A stretch of DNA of 62,788 bases, from the IMG/VR virus record IMGVR_UViG_3300046660_000458, positions 1 through 62,788 of that record. The stretch is one strand, 5' to 3'. This document shows positions 1 through 7,746 of the stretch, one piece after another (the stretch's first letter is position 1; each line of letters starts with the position of its first letter). Under the pieces are notes generated by a model. It was not told the origin of the DNA. It did no database searches and was given only the letters and a program-made list of their open reading frames with translations. The stretch comes from a virus. A program made the translations under genes and the position numbers.

Positions 1-429
1 CCCGCCCCCCCCCCCCCGCCGGCGCCCACCCCCGGGGGCCGGGGGAAAGGGAGAAACCTTTTGTAGTTGAAGGCGTAACGCTTTCCGTAACGGACGTAAC
101 GGACGCATCATCGCCATTAGCGTTACGAAGCGTTACTTCGTTACGGTTTGTTACGTTTAGTAACGCTCCGTGGTCGCTTTCGGCGGTGTTACTGAGTGAC
201 GGTCCGTTACGCTCGGCCATTTCATCATGTGTTACGGCCGTAACGCTTAGTAACGTTTCGTTACGCTTCTTCTCGCGGTCGCGAAAACGTTGCTGGCGGA
301 CGGCATTGGGTGATCGGTGATTCACGACAGCGGTCATCTCAACAGCCGCGCGCGCGACAAGGCCCGCAGCCTCGGCCGCGTCCATACCACCCGCTACGAG
401 AGCGGCTATAAGCTCCCCTGTCGCGCTCA
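1..429 (-). CDS. N-terminal half of a gene cut by the window edge (replication-type phage protein)
   Basis: Reading leftward from an ATG at 429-427 the frame is open to base 1. The protein starts MSATGELIAALVAGGMDAAE and has an RQQRFRDREKK basic stretch near residue 45, as in a family of small helix-rich proteins in alphaproteobacterial phages that sit just before replication genes. The middle is Thr/Val/Asn-rich because the DNA is full of GTTACG/CGTAAC words, and it ends in a Pro/Gly-rich run. The C-terminal half is almost certainly the frame at 62265-62788, which enters at the other window edge in a proline-rich linker. The ATG overlaps the end of the nuclease gene upstream (stop at 430-432) without a gap. 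The last 50 bases are homopolymer-rich, so the final residues are unreliable. Function unknown; a role in replication is inferred from position. Confidence 0.75.
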
Positions 430-996
430 TCAGTTGCCGTGCACCGCATCATAAATCTTCTGCGCACAACCCTCAGCATCGCGGAAGATGCGAGAACCGG
501 TAAATCGCAGCGTTAGAAATCCATAATCGAGGGCTGCCTGGTCCTTCTTGGCGTCGTGGGCCTTTTGTGCCTCGGAGGAGTGAAAATCCCTGCCGTCGCA
601 TTCGACCAGCAAAGCCCCGTGGCGACGCGCACTCAAGATGGCCCAGTCGGACCTGTAGATTGACCAAGCGAACTGGGGGACCAGCAACAGGCCGTCCGGG
701 GCATTCCTGACGTCGATGGCCTTGCATAGATGCAGTGGCACCCCTGCCCGCTCAAAGAACATGATGATGCAGGCGCCAAGCTGGGCCTCGATCGGGCTGT
801 CTGTTGCTGGGCTAAGGTTGAGAATGAGGCGGACGCGATCCAACGCAGACGTAGCCGCCTCGCCGATCGTTACGGGGCGGAAATCCCCGCAGTCGGCCTC
901 ACTGCCGTGGATGAAGCGCCCCACAGTAGGCCCGGTGATAGCGTAACCATCGGCGTCAAGTCCATCCTCATATCTGGCGTGCTGGTCGCGCCTCAT
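430..996 (-). CDS. PD-(D/E)XK nuclease-like protein (DUF559/Vsr-fold type)
   Basis: 188 residues. The C-terminal half has the pattern of DUF559/Vsr-like endonucleases: a hydrophobic strand followed by ECDGRDFHS (about residues 131-139), a helix rich in K/D, then a strand LTLRFTGSRIF, as in the YxxxRFTxxxI of that fold. The Asp/Glu in ECDG would be metal ligands. The N-terminal ~80 residues match nothing I know. The ATG overlaps the stop of the GapR-like gene (ATGA), so it is translationally coupled in the leftward early operon. It may process DNA in replication or recombination or attack host DNA; the substrate cannot be told from sequence. Confidence 0.7.
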   Translation of the reverse strand: MRRDQHARYEDGLDADGYAITGPTVGRFIHGSEADCGDFRPVTIGEAATSALDRVRLILNLSPATDSPIEAQLGACIIMFFERAGVPLHLCKAIDVRNAPDGLLLVPQFAWSIYRSDWAILSARRHGALLVECDGRDFHSSEAQKAHDAKKDQAALDYGFLTLRFTGSRIFRDAEGCAQKIYDAVHGN

Positions 997-1286
997 GCGT
1001 TCACCAACATTCCGAGGGCCAGTTTATAGGTATCAACGACAGCCTCAAAAGCCTCTCGTTTCTCGACATCCTCTTTGCGCTGCTTAATTATCGTTCGGAG
1101 GGCTTTTGGATCAAATCCATTCCCCTTTGCCTCCAGGTAAACGTCCCGCACGTCATCGCCGATGGTTTTGCGCTCCTCTTCCAGCCGTTCAATCCGCTCA
1201 ATAATCGCCTTCAATTGCTCTTTCGCGAACGACGTAGACGGAGAGTCTGGCGCTACGCCTGTGTTGTGGCCGGTAGCTGGGGTCAT
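993..1286 (-). CDS. GapR-like DNA-binding protein (DUF2312)
   Basis: 97 residues, the full usual length of the family. The signature is clear: a coiled helix with ERIERLEEERKTIGDDV, then EAKGNGFD, then LRTIIKQRK and a C-terminal TYKLALGM. In Caulobacter GapR is a nucleoid-associated protein that binds overtwisted DNA ahead of replication and transcription and is needed for normal cell-cycle timing. Here it sits in a string of ATGA-coupled early genes, so it probably acts on phage or host DNA topology during replication. The N-terminal ~17 residues are an extra, likely flexible tail. The family call is firm; the function in the phage is inference. Confidence 0.9.
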   Translation of the reverse strand: MTPATGHNTGVAPDSPSTSFAKEQLKAIIERIERLEEERKTIGDDVRDVYLEAKGNGFDPKALRTIIKQRKEDVEKREAFEAVVDTYKLALGMLVNA

Positions 1287-1537
1287 GCGCGTCCCTCGCT
1301 CTGCATAAGGTTTTCCAGAACCTGTTTATTGCCGTACTCAAGATTCCGCGCGACCACTTCCATCGCCATTTCCGGCGGCGCGGTGCGTTGGTCCTGGAGC
1401 GCGACAAGTTTCCCAAGCATGTTGGATGCTACGGCGAGAAGCTCCAGAGATGTGAGTTTGTCTGCATGCTTGTTTACTAAGGCGCAAAGGTCTTGATATG
1501 CGACCTCATGCGCCGGGCTGGCCAATTTCAGGCTCAT
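1283..1537 (-). CDS. Hypothetical early protein
   Basis: 84 residues, helical, starting MSLKLASPAHEVAYQ. The start at 1537 is chosen because its ATG overlaps the stop of the upstream gene (ATGA); the frame is open further upstream but that part is arginine-rich shadow. The end overlaps the GapR start. No recognised domain. Confidence 0.75.
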   Translation of the reverse strand: MSLKLASPAHEVAYQDLCALVNKHADKLTSLELLAVASNMLGKLVALQDQRTAPPEMAMEVVARNLEYGNKQVLENLMQSEGRA

Positions 1538-1911
1538 GTTCCTACCTTTGTTCCATCGTCCCAGACGAATTCGCCAGCAGCGCCGACGTGGAAATGCTTG
1601 CCGCAGCCAACACAAAAAGTTCCGCTGTAGAATTCGGGGTCACGGGCATATGTCTCGGCAATTACCACTCCCATTGTCGTGGCTGCCCCGCACTTCTCGT
1701 GCACGTAGGTGCGCCGCACGGGCCTGACGAAGCCGCGGGCGCGTTCGGCGTCGCTGAGGACGACATAACCCTTTTGTTGGCCGTTCGGCTTAATCTCACG
1801 ATGATCTGGCGTGATGGGCGAGCCGTCGGCTAACATTCGCTGGCTGCGGTCTACTGCTGGAGCCGCACCAGCCGCTCGCGCCATAGCGTCAACTATTCCC
1901 TTGATACTCAC
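1534..1911 (-). CDS. Hypothetical protein with a zinc-ribbon C-terminus
   Basis: 125 residues. A Cys at EKCGAA (about residue 73) and a CVGC pair near residue 100 followed by KHFH suggest a zinc-binding ribbon. The N-terminal part is Ala/Pro-rich. Coupled by ATGA overlaps to the genes on both sides. I do not recognise the family beyond its presence in early operons of alphaproteobacterial phages. Confidence 0.8.
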   Translation of the reverse strand: MSIKGIVDAMARAAGAAPAVDRSQRMLADGSPITPDHREIKPNGQQKGYVVLSDAERARGFVRPVRRTYVHEKCGAATTMGVVIAETYARDPEFYSGTFCVGCGKHFHVGAAGEFVWDDGTKVGT

Positions 1912-2132
1912 GTCGCATCTCCATCTTCATTGATATAGGATCCGAATAGACGGTTGGGTGCGCGGGGCGCTTCAGCGAATTTGACGGGTATTCCGTCTAT
2001 CCTGGTAATGCGTGACAGCAGCGCCAGTGGCACGAAGGGGCCTTCAAACATCTCGCCGATCACTGCCCTTTGCTGATCAAGGCTAGCGGAAAATTCAAAT
2101 CGCTTCATGTCTCTACGGGGAGTGATGGGCAT
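1908..2132 (-). CDS. Hypothetical early protein
   Basis: 74 residues. The first ATG shares a base with the stop of the upstream phosphatase; a second Met at residue 9 (MKRFEFS) is an alternative start. No domain recognised. It is one of the tightly coupled leftward early genes. Confidence 0.7.
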   Translation of the reverse strand: MPITPRRDMKRFEFSASLDQQRAVIGEMFEGPFVPLALLSRITRIDGIPVKFAEAPRAPNRLFGSYINEDGDAT

Positions 2133-2833
2133 TAGGATTCCCCGCGATAGTGTGGCGATGGTGGCCCCTTAACTTCGATTATGTCTATTGGTCCGCCAGC
2201 AATATCATCGTCGAACACGCCAACCACGATGCGCCCGGTTAGCCACGCGAACGTGTCGAGATCGGTTCGATTGGCGTAGCACTTCGGTCCATCCGCAAAC
2301 TGATGGTGTCCATGAACCACATGCTTGCCGCGATAGCCGACGTCAGCACCGTCTGGGTAAATATACCAGGCAAGTACTTGCTCAGGCTGCTCGGCAAGGG
2401 CGTAACTCTCGCTGACCCCGGCATGAACGTACACGCGATATGCGTCCTCGTAATAGCGAGGCAGCGACGCAATCCACTTCAGATGTTCTTGCGGGACTAC
2501 GCCAAGGTGCACCTGGCCACGGGGCGGGTGACCGTAGGAAAGCAGAGTCGCTCCGCCACCGTTTCCAATCCACCAATCCGGGTCGAGCGGTTTCATCACC
2601 GTCTCGAACATGATGTCTTCGTGGTTGCCCTTCAGGCAAATAAGTTTTGAATCGCCGGACGAGCCCATCATGAGGGCTTCGATAATCTTACGGCTATCGG
2701 GGCCGCGGTCTATGTAGTCACCCAAGGTGACGACAGTGAATGGGCCGGTGGCGTGGTCGATAATGGCATCGAGCGCCGCATCGAGAAGGTCAAACCGGCC
2801 GTGCAGATCCGCAATTGCATATGTGAGGCTCAC
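2132..2833 (-). CDS. Lambda-type serine/threonine protein phosphatase (metallophosphoesterase)
   Basis: 233 residues, about the length of lambda NinI/PP. All metal-binding motifs of the PPP family are visible in order: DLHG (residues 9-12), GDYIDRG (about 38-44), GNHE (about 69-72), a HAG near residue 138 and HGH near 176. It would dephosphorylate Ser/Thr/Tyr phosphoproteins, or act more generally as a phosphoesterase, with two Mn2+ or similar ions. It overlaps the next gene upstream by ATGA. In lambda the homologue is in the ninR region, consistent with an early, host-modulating role here. Confidence 0.92.
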   Translation of the reverse strand: MSLTYAIADLHGRFDLLDAALDAIIDHATGPFTVVTLGDYIDRGPDSRKIIEALMMGSSGDSKLICLKGNHEDIMFETVMKPLDPDWWIGNGGGATLLSYGHPPRGQVHLGVVPQEHLKWIASLPRYYEDAYRVYVHAGVSESYALAEQPEQVLAWYIYPDGADVGYRGKHVVHGHHQFADGPKCYANRTDLDTFAWLTGRIVVGVFDDDIAGGPIDIIEVKGPPSPHYRGES

Positions 2834-3228
2834 GCACCCCTCCCCTGCTCATACCGTGTGATGGTTGGCGTTTCATCGCTCGTAGCTTTGGCGAGGGCTT
2901 CAGCCAGAACTTCTTTCAGCCCATCGGACTCCTTGCGGAGTTTCAGTTCATTCTCGACGAGACGACAACGCGCCTCAGCGTTGCGGATCACATCTTCAAT
3001 GCCGGGCCGATCGAGATTGTCACCGGCCGCGCCTTGGACACCGGCTTGACGGCTAGATTCCTTCTCCAGTTGCTCAACTGTCAGGCTAGCGAGATGGCCG
3101 GCAGGATAGAGCGGCGGATCCTCGTACCGGTCGTCCGCGTAGAGCCAACTATCGTCCGCGCCGCACCCATCGCAGTCATCCACATCGATGCGGCGGCCCT
3201 GGCAATGGCAAAACGTGGTATTCGACAT
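2830..3228 (-). CDS. Hypothetical protein with N-terminal Cys cluster
   Basis: 132 residues. The start is Cys-rich (FCHCQ, then DDCDGCG within the first 23 residues), which could bind one zinc; the rest is acidic and then a long charged helix (about residues 85-125), probably a coiled coil. Coupled at both ends. Function unknown. Confidence 0.75.
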   Translation of the reverse strand: MSNTTFCHCQGRRIDVDDCDGCGADDSWLYADDRYEDPPLYPAGHLASLTVEQLEKESSRQAGVQGAAGDNLDRPGIEDVIRNAEARCRLVENELKLRKESDGLKEVLAEALAKATSDETPTITRYEQGRGA

Positions 3229-3473
3229 TACGCTAGCCTCCGCGTCTCATACCGCGTCAACGGATAGGACTTCCTCGCATCATCACGCCATGAAGTCGCA
3301 GCTACGACATGATCCCGTTCTGTGAATGGAGCTACTGGTTTACCTAAACCGCTCCATTCGATAATGCGTGAGCCGGGTTCACTAGCTGGGGTCTCAGCGA
3401 TTTTCCAACCGATGTCGAACCAGTCGACCGCGTCAGATTCTCGGATGAGATGGAGGATGGGGTCTTTTGTCAT
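3228..3473 (-). CDS. Hypothetical early protein
   Basis: 81 residues, starting MTKDPILHLIRESDAVD. No known domain. ATGA-type overlap with the preceding gene and shared base with the next. One copy of the dispersed TAGCTGGGGT motif (3377-3395) lies inside it. Confidence 0.75.
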   Translation of the reverse strand: MTKDPILHLIRESDAVDWFDIGWKIAETPASEPGSRIIEWSGLGKPVAPFTERDHVVAATSWRDDARKSYPLTRYETRRLA

Positions 3474-3649
3474 TCGGCCGCTCCAAGAGTTGCGAACAGC
3501 GAGTCTGCATCGGCAGCAGTCACCTCAGCTAGCGACGCCAGCCGATGCTCATTGCATCTATTAGCAACCAGCTCCTCATCATCGAATAGATGTGTTGAGC
3601 AAGTCCGACAGCGTGGCCAGTCTCTGGCTCCATGGATTGTGGGTGTCAT
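3470..3649 (-). CDS. Small putative zinc-finger protein
   Basis: 59 residues. CRTC near residue 13 and a later CNEH give a C-x2-C ... C-x2-H layout that could hold one zinc. The start at 3649 is chosen for its ATGA overlap with the membrane-protein gene upstream. A reverse-oriented copy of the dispersed motif lies at 3519-3536. Confidence 0.7.
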   Translation of the reverse strand: MTPTIHGARDWPRCRTCSTHLFDDEELVANRCNEHRLASLAEVTAADADSLFATLGAAE

Positions 3650-3849
3650 GCGGACACCGAGGGGCGTTGTATTCTTCTGCAACACCAAAGTGCCCAGCAG
3701 TAATTAACCGCAAGCATTATGAAATCAAACACAAAGAGAGACGGAACCGCGTTATGCCGATAATAGGTGCTCATGAAATTGAACATTGAGACCGCGCCGC
3801 AAACGAAAAATACCGCGCCGCTCCATGCAATTTCTTCACGACGGGTCAT
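3646..3849 (-). CDS. Small membrane protein
   Basis: 67 residues with two hydrophobic segments (about residues 8-24 and 40-56) separated by a short polar loop, so probably two membrane spans with short tails. The start at 3849 overlaps the upstream stop (ATGA). No family recognised. Confidence 0.7.
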   Translation of the reverse strand: MTRREEIAWSGAVFFVCGAVSMFNFMSTYYRHNAVPSLFVFDFIMLAVNYCWALWCCRRIQRPSVSA

Positions 3850-4214
3850 CACGTAGTCCTCCGCGCGTGAAAAAGGCCGGATGCATAGATGGGATATTGA
3901 TGGAGATGCTTCCCTGGGTCTGTAACGCACGGCCGCACGGTCCCGGTTCGCTCAATGACGCCGTCCCGGATAGCTCGCATCCAAACAGCGCCCCAACTAT
4001 TGGGGCTCGATGGCCTCACCCTGCAATGCTGTAAAATATCGTCGACATGGACGGTAGCCTGCCGCCGCGCGACATGACAGATCGCGGCATATGCTGTTTC
4101 CGCGAAGTCGGGATTAACCAACGTCTCTGCGAATTCGGCTTCTATCATGCCCGCGTCGCGGGCGGCTTGTGCCGTGCTGTAGTCATCAAAACTAAGCTGC
4201 GCTGCTTCCGTCAT
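3849..4214 (-). CDS. Hypothetical phage protein, possible winged-helix fold
   Basis: 121 residues. The middle (about residues 40-90: helix, then HVDDILQHC, then SSPNSWGAVWMRAIRDGVI) looks like a small winged-helix unit common to uncharacterised early proteins of rhizobial phages. It overlaps genes on both sides by four bases or less. DNA binding is a guess. Confidence 0.75.
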   Translation of the reverse strand: MTEAAQLSFDDYSTAQAARDAGMIEAEFAETLVNPDFAETAYAAICHVARRQATVHVDDILQHCRVRPSSPNSWGAVWMRAIRDGVIERTGTVRPCVTDPGKHLHQYPIYASGLFHARRTT

Positions 4215-4489
4215 CCCTGCACCTGCTTCATGGGGGACCGCATGGTGGCACGAAACGACGAAGTTGCATCACGAGCTTTTCGGGTCGGATAGACGTGATA
4301 CTCGATTGTAGACTCGTCCTTATCCAAGGTCATAGCGATGCGGTTGAGCGATAGCCCGCGGTTCCGCAAAGCCAGGATTGCCGCGCGGCGTGCAGTGACG
4401 ATGCGAGCGAACCGGCGCGGGCCCTTCATCTCGTCCACGGATACGCCGTGTTCGATTGAGACGGCGCGGAGGATTTCTTTGATCGTCAC
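4211..4489 (-). CDS. DnaA domain IV-like helix-turn-helix protein
   Basis: 92 residues. The pattern VSVDEMKGPRR ... TARRAAILALRNRGLSLNRIAMTLDKDESTIEYHV follows the C-terminal DNA-binding domain of DnaA: a helix leading into SVDE(L/M), a basic loop, then an HTH with (D)xSTI in place of DHTTV. It lacks the AAA+ domain, so it cannot initiate like DnaA but may bind DnaA-box-like sites or compete with host DnaA. It is the second such protein in this operon (see 5231-5689). Coupled to neighbours by ATGA overlaps. Confidence 0.75.
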   Translation of the reverse strand: MTIKEILRAVSIEHGVSVDEMKGPRRFARIVTARRAAILALRNRGLSLNRIAMTLDKDESTIEYHVYPTRKARDATSSFRATMRSPMKQVQG

Positions 4490-5241
4490 GTAACCTCCAT
4501 CGCCGCCGTGTTCTGCGCGGCCTGGGCGAGCATCGCCATAAGTTGGGTCTTTGTCAGATTGCGGCGGCCCGGCAATTGGTTTCGATAGACTGGGCTGGTC
4601 TTCGGAGTGCCGGCGGTAGCCCTTGGCTTGGTGGCGGCTAGTTGCCTCTTTAGCGCATGGCGCGCACTGTCATTTTCGCGCTTGCGGATGAGTGACACCG
4701 CTCGCTGCTCTGGCGTAAGTCGCCTGTAGGCCGCGCGGTTGCGGCTTCGGTTTGCCGAAGCTCTGGCCTCGATGATGTGAGGTGCCGGCGAATTACCGGG
4801 ACGCGGCATTCCGAGGCGCCAACTTTTGCCGATAATCTGGTTTGGGGTCATGCCGAGAATGTCTGCGGCCTCAGAGCATGTGGCGCCATCAAGAAGTAAC
4901 TGCCGAAGCTTCTCCTCTTTTGCGTCATTCCAACTCTGCGAAGCGCGAGATGGGAGCCCAAAGCGCTTGGCTGCCTCGGAGACTTGCTTAAGGGTCAATT
5001 CGCCAAGCACGGCGGCGATGACCCGGCAAGTCCGCCCCTCGATCCAGAGCCTCGTCAGTATCTCTATTCGCTCAGGCGTCCACTCCGCGGTCACCCGCGC
5101 ACGTAGACCGAACCGCCGCGCCGCCGCGTGTACAGAGCGGGGCGCGAGTCCGAATGTCTCGCCGATCTCTTCTCGCTTCGTTCCGGCATTCCAGAGGCTA
5201 GCGAATTCTTCCTTGCGGGCGTTGCTCCACTTAGAATTCAT
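4486..5241 (-). CDS. Protein with three tandem GcrA-like helix-turn-helix repeats
   Basis: 251 residues from the ATG at 5241, which overlaps the upstream stop by 11 bases and has GGAG eight bases ahead. Three repeats of ~45 residues follow one another: each begins with W (WSNARKE, WTPERIE, WNDAKEE), continues with LW-x-EG or LL-x-DG, then an HTH and ends RFGL/RFGL/RLGM. This is the layout of the GcrA N-terminal domain (W-x-ER ... LW-x-EG ... IA-x-LG ... RLGL). GcrA is a sigma-70 cofactor of alphaproteobacteria that acts at methylated promoters. The C-terminal ~100 residues are basic. Whether it binds methylated DNA or sigma factor is unknown. Confidence 0.8.
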   Translation of the reverse strand: MNSKWSNARKEEFASLWNAGTKREEIGETFGLAPRSVHAAARRFGLRARVTAEWTPERIEILTRLWIEGRTCRVIAAVLGELTLKQVSEAAKRFGLPSRASQSWNDAKEEKLRQLLLDGATCSEAADILGMTPNQIIGKSWRLGMPRPGNSPAPHIIEARASANRSRNRAAYRRLTPEQRAVSLIRKRENDSARHALKRQLAATKPRATAGTPKTSPVYRNQLPGRRNLTKTQLMAMLAQAAQNTAAMEVT

Positions 5242-5689
5242 CGGTCGACTCCAGTCCCGCACGAAGGCGAGCGATGTCTTCCGCTAGTTTGGGGTCATTC
5301 TCGGCGTAGACCGGGATCGCGCGCACGGCGTGCAAAATGGTTGTATGGTCGCGATCAAAGACGCGGCCAATTTCCGGCAGCGAAGCCAAGGTTAGTTCCT
5401 TCGCCAAATAGATAGCAACCTGCCGAGGGCGGATGACTCCCTTGGTCTTTCTTCGGGAGAGCATGTCCGTCAGGCTGAGTTTATAATGATCGCAGACGGC
5501 GCGGATAATGGTCCGGACCAACGCACGGCGATTTTTCTTGAACTGAATTCCAAAGGCCTGCCCCCACTCATAAGAGGGATCGGCCACGAGAAGTGGCATG
5601 ACAGGCAAATCGCATGGCGCCTGGACAATTTGAGGCTGTTCGGACTTTAACGCCCGAAATCTAAGCGTCGCCTGACGCAGCGTCTCCAT
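5231..5689 (-). CDS. DnaA domain IV-like protein
   Basis: 152 residues. After an ~60-residue unique N-terminus it has the DnaA domain IV signature: ALVRTIIRAVCDHYKLSLTDM, a basic loop RRKTKG, RPRQVAIYLAKELT, then IGRVFDRDHTTILHAVR, the DHTT motif that reads the DnaA box. No AAA+ domain is present. Such stand-alone domains occur in alphaproteobacterial phages. It may direct host replication proteins to a phage origin or block host DnaA sites. It starts the DnaA-like/GcrA-like/DnaA-like trio. Confidence 0.88.
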   Translation of the reverse strand: METLRQATLRFRALKSEQPQIVQAPCDLPVMPLLVADPSYEWGQAFGIQFKKNRRALVRTIIRAVCDHYKLSLTDMLSRRKTKGVIRPRQVAIYLAKELTLASLPEIGRVFDRDHTTILHAVRAIPVYAENDPKLAEDIARLRAGLESTDEF

Positions 5690-5751
5690 TTACCTGCCCT
5701 CTTTTACAAAGACCCGTTCCCGTACTAGACGGGGTGATGACTGGGGTGGTG

Positions 5752-6129
5752 TTAGGCGACGTCGAGACGATTTTCGTTCGGCAGGGATTCGCGGAGCGCG
5801 TCCCACGCCTTCTGCCGGCGGTACCAGCCGTGACGCAGTTTTGCGGCCTCGGTTGGCTGCTGGACGCGGTCGGGATAGCGTCGGGCCCAACGCCTAAGCT
5901 TCTTGAAGCTGGAGCCGCGATCGACGATGAGGCGCGCACGGTCGAAACCTTGGACCGTCTCGCCGTTCGGCGCCGGGCCCTTCTTGTTCTTGCCGCGCTG
6001 GCGTCGGTATTCGTTTGAGATTGTCGGCTCGTCGGGCCGGATGACGATATTGCGGGACGGCCAGGGAATCATAATGAGGCTGGCTGCCGCCATCGCGGCG
6101 AGCGATCTGCCGATCGACATGCGTCTCAT
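5752..6129 (-). CDS. Hypothetical basic protein
   Basis: 125 residues, very basic after residue 30. The ATG at 6129 has AAGGA seven bases ahead. Residues ~8-22 are hydrophobic, possibly a weak signal anchor; a start at Met-20 would remove it. No domain recognised; a nucleic-acid-binding role is possible from charge alone. A gap of about 165 bases without a gene lies upstream (6130-6295). Confidence 0.6.
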   Translation of the reverse strand: MRRMSIGRSLAAMAAASLIMIPWPSRNIVIRPDEPTISNEYRRQRGKNKKGPAPNGETVQGFDRARLIVDRGSSFKKLRRWARRYPDRVQQPTEAAKLRHGWYRRQKAWDALRESLPNENRLDVA

Positions 6130-6295
6130 CTGAATTCCTTTTGATGCGTAGAAGAATTGATGACGGCCGCTACAGCATCGGTCGGAGCGTTCCCGAGGCA
6201 GCAGCGACCGTCTATTTCGGAGGGCGTCTCAAAAGCCTGCAATGAACCGCCGCCCGAAATTGAATTAGATTTGATGCTCGTCATGACCATCGCGC

Positions 6296-6592
6296 TCACT
6301 TTGGGCAGCCGCCATAGTTGAACGCGTTGCTAAACTTATCCTTCGCGACGATCGCGAGTCCGGCTTTATCAAGCGCCTCATGAACGGCGCGCAAAGCAAA
6401 CTTGTCTGGATATAGTTCATAGAATGCGTCACGGAATTTTGCTTCCATGCTGGGCTCATCAAGTTTGAGCATTCCGAGGCCGACACAAATATCAATGAAG
6501 CGGTCCCCGTCCATTCGGAGGTGACGCGCGCCTTCTTCGCTTGCCGTCGTGTAGCAATTGCAGAAAACGCTGATTGCCTCGTCCCGAGTCAT
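6296..6592 (-). CDS. Hypothetical early protein
   Basis: 98 residues, mixed charged helices, starting MTRDEAISVFCNCY. Its ATG overlaps the stop of the small membrane-protein gene upstream (ATGA). No domain recognised. Confidence 0.75.
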   Translation of the reverse strand: MTRDEAISVFCNCYTTASEEGARHLRMDGDRFIDICVGLGMLKLDEPSMEAKFRDAFYELYPDKFALRAVHEALDKAGLAIVAKDKFSNAFNYGGCPK

Positions 6593-6741
6593 ATCCTGCT
6601 CCTCGCCGACGGAAGGGCGAACAGCAAAACAACAAGAGCATATGCCGCGATGGCGGCGACACCGAAAGCCGCGCCGGCCAGGAGCGCGAACAGCTTCAGC
6701 GAACCACTAACAACGGCGATGAGGAAAAGAGCGAGGTCCAT
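6589..6741 (-). CDS. Very small membrane protein
   Basis: 50 residues from an ATG at 6741. Nearly all of it is hydrophobic in two blocks (about residues 3-22 and 25-45), so one or two membrane spans. The end overlaps the next gene by ATGA, which supports translation. Function unknown. Confidence 0.6.
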   Translation of the reverse strand: MDLALFLIAVVSGSLKLFALLAGAAFGVAAIAAYALVVLLFALPSARSRI

Positions 6742-6745
6742 GGCT

Positions 6746-7213
6746 CTACCGTCCGGTCATGACGCGGCGCGCGGCGCGGCGGATGTGAATCACCTTCTCC
6801 TCAACGTCGGCGGCGGCTTCGTCGATCTTGCGAGCCTCTGCGATTGTTACGATGCCGTCCGCATCCGCTTCGATAGCAGCACAGACGAGTTGACCGGACT
6901 CAAGCGCGACACGTCCGGCAATGGTCGAGAGATCGTTCGACGAAGCCGCGGCAGCGCCGCGAGTCGTGACTTCAAGTCCGCAAAGATCGGCCCACGCGCG
7001 GAGAATGATGTGGTCGCCCGCGAGTTGGTCTAGCGACACACAAACATCGATCGGGGCGAAATATTGATGCTCTGGATTGCCGTAATGGCTGAGGCGCGAA
7101 GCATCGACGCGAATGGATTTCGCTACTGCGTTCGGGCCACCAGCAATCTTCACCGCGCGACGAACCGCGGCTTTCAGCGCGTATTCAGAGTCCGTCATCT
7201 GATGGTTAATCAT
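6746..7213 (-). CDS. CII/CP76-like phage regulatory protein
   Basis: 155 residues. The N-terminal ~75 residues match the pattern of the Phage_CP76 (CII-like) group: MTDSEYALKAAVRRAV, an HTH with RVDASRLSHYGNPEH, then PIDVCVSLDQLAGD and RAWADLCGLEV. The C-terminus is an Ala/Glu helix. It is the first leftward gene after the Cro-like gene, so a role in the lysis-lysogeny choice or early gene timing is likely. Met-6 is an alternative start. Confidence 0.75.
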   Translation of the reverse strand: MINHQMTDSEYALKAAVRRAVKIAGGPNAVAKSIRVDASRLSHYGNPEHQYFAPIDVCVSLDQLAGDHIILRAWADLCGLEVTTRGAAAASSNDLSTIAGRVALESGQLVCAAIEADADGIVTIAEARKIDEAAADVEEKVIHIRRAARRVMTGR

Positions 7214-7304
7214 GCCGCAGTTCCCACAATGTTCGGTTTTTGAATTGAAATGACGCGCCTCGCTCGTTCGGGCTTCATGAACCCGTTGAACGAGGATGCT
7301 GAAA

Positions 7305-7487
7305 ATGAGTGATGACCAGAATTCAAACGGCAGCGGCGAGAACGAACGTCAAGCCGAGTACGTGAAGCGAGCGCGCGAGGAGGAGCGACGCAAGGCCGAC
7401 GGCTCCTGGCACAAGATGACGATGCGTTTGCGTGCGTTGCTTGCGAGTCTCTGGCGCTCTCGTCGAACGTTGTTTGAAAAAGAATGA
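7305..7487 (+). CDS. Small charged protein on the opposite strand
   Basis: 60 residues, starting MSDDQNSNGSGENERQ, with a Glu/Arg helix and a basic, weakly hydrophobic C-terminal helix. GAGG stands nine bases before the ATG at 7305. Its codon pattern looks coding, while the long leftward frame across 7210-8004 is Arg/Ser-rich and looks like a shadow. It lies against the direction of the early operon. Confidence 0.5.
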   Translation: MSDDQNSNGSGENERQAEYVKRAREEERRKADGSWHKMTMRLRALLASLWRSRRTLFEKE

Positions 7488-7746
7488 CGCCAGCCGCGAC
7501 CGAGAGGGGGATTGCATATGCGGCTGGCGTCAGTTTGCCCGACTGAGGAAGGGAGGAATCGTCGTCGGGAGGGGAATTCTTGATGCTACGAAAGTCGAAT
7601 CTCAGTTCCGATGTCGGAACTTTTCGCGAAAATTGTACGGACGCAACGCGGGAACGAATGTTTGGACAGTTGCTAAGTATGTCTGTCGGGTTCCCAGCAG
7701 ATGTGATTTGATGACCCCTCCGCAAAGAGAGCGAGGGGCTCCGGAA

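Noticed and set aside
1-300. Many CGTAAC/GTTACG words that look like an iteron array or origin
   Set aside because: They lie in an open leftward frame where GTAACG-type words spell VTxRN/SVT repeats, and their spacing is irregular. An origin inside the gene is possible but not supported by any AT-rich stretch.
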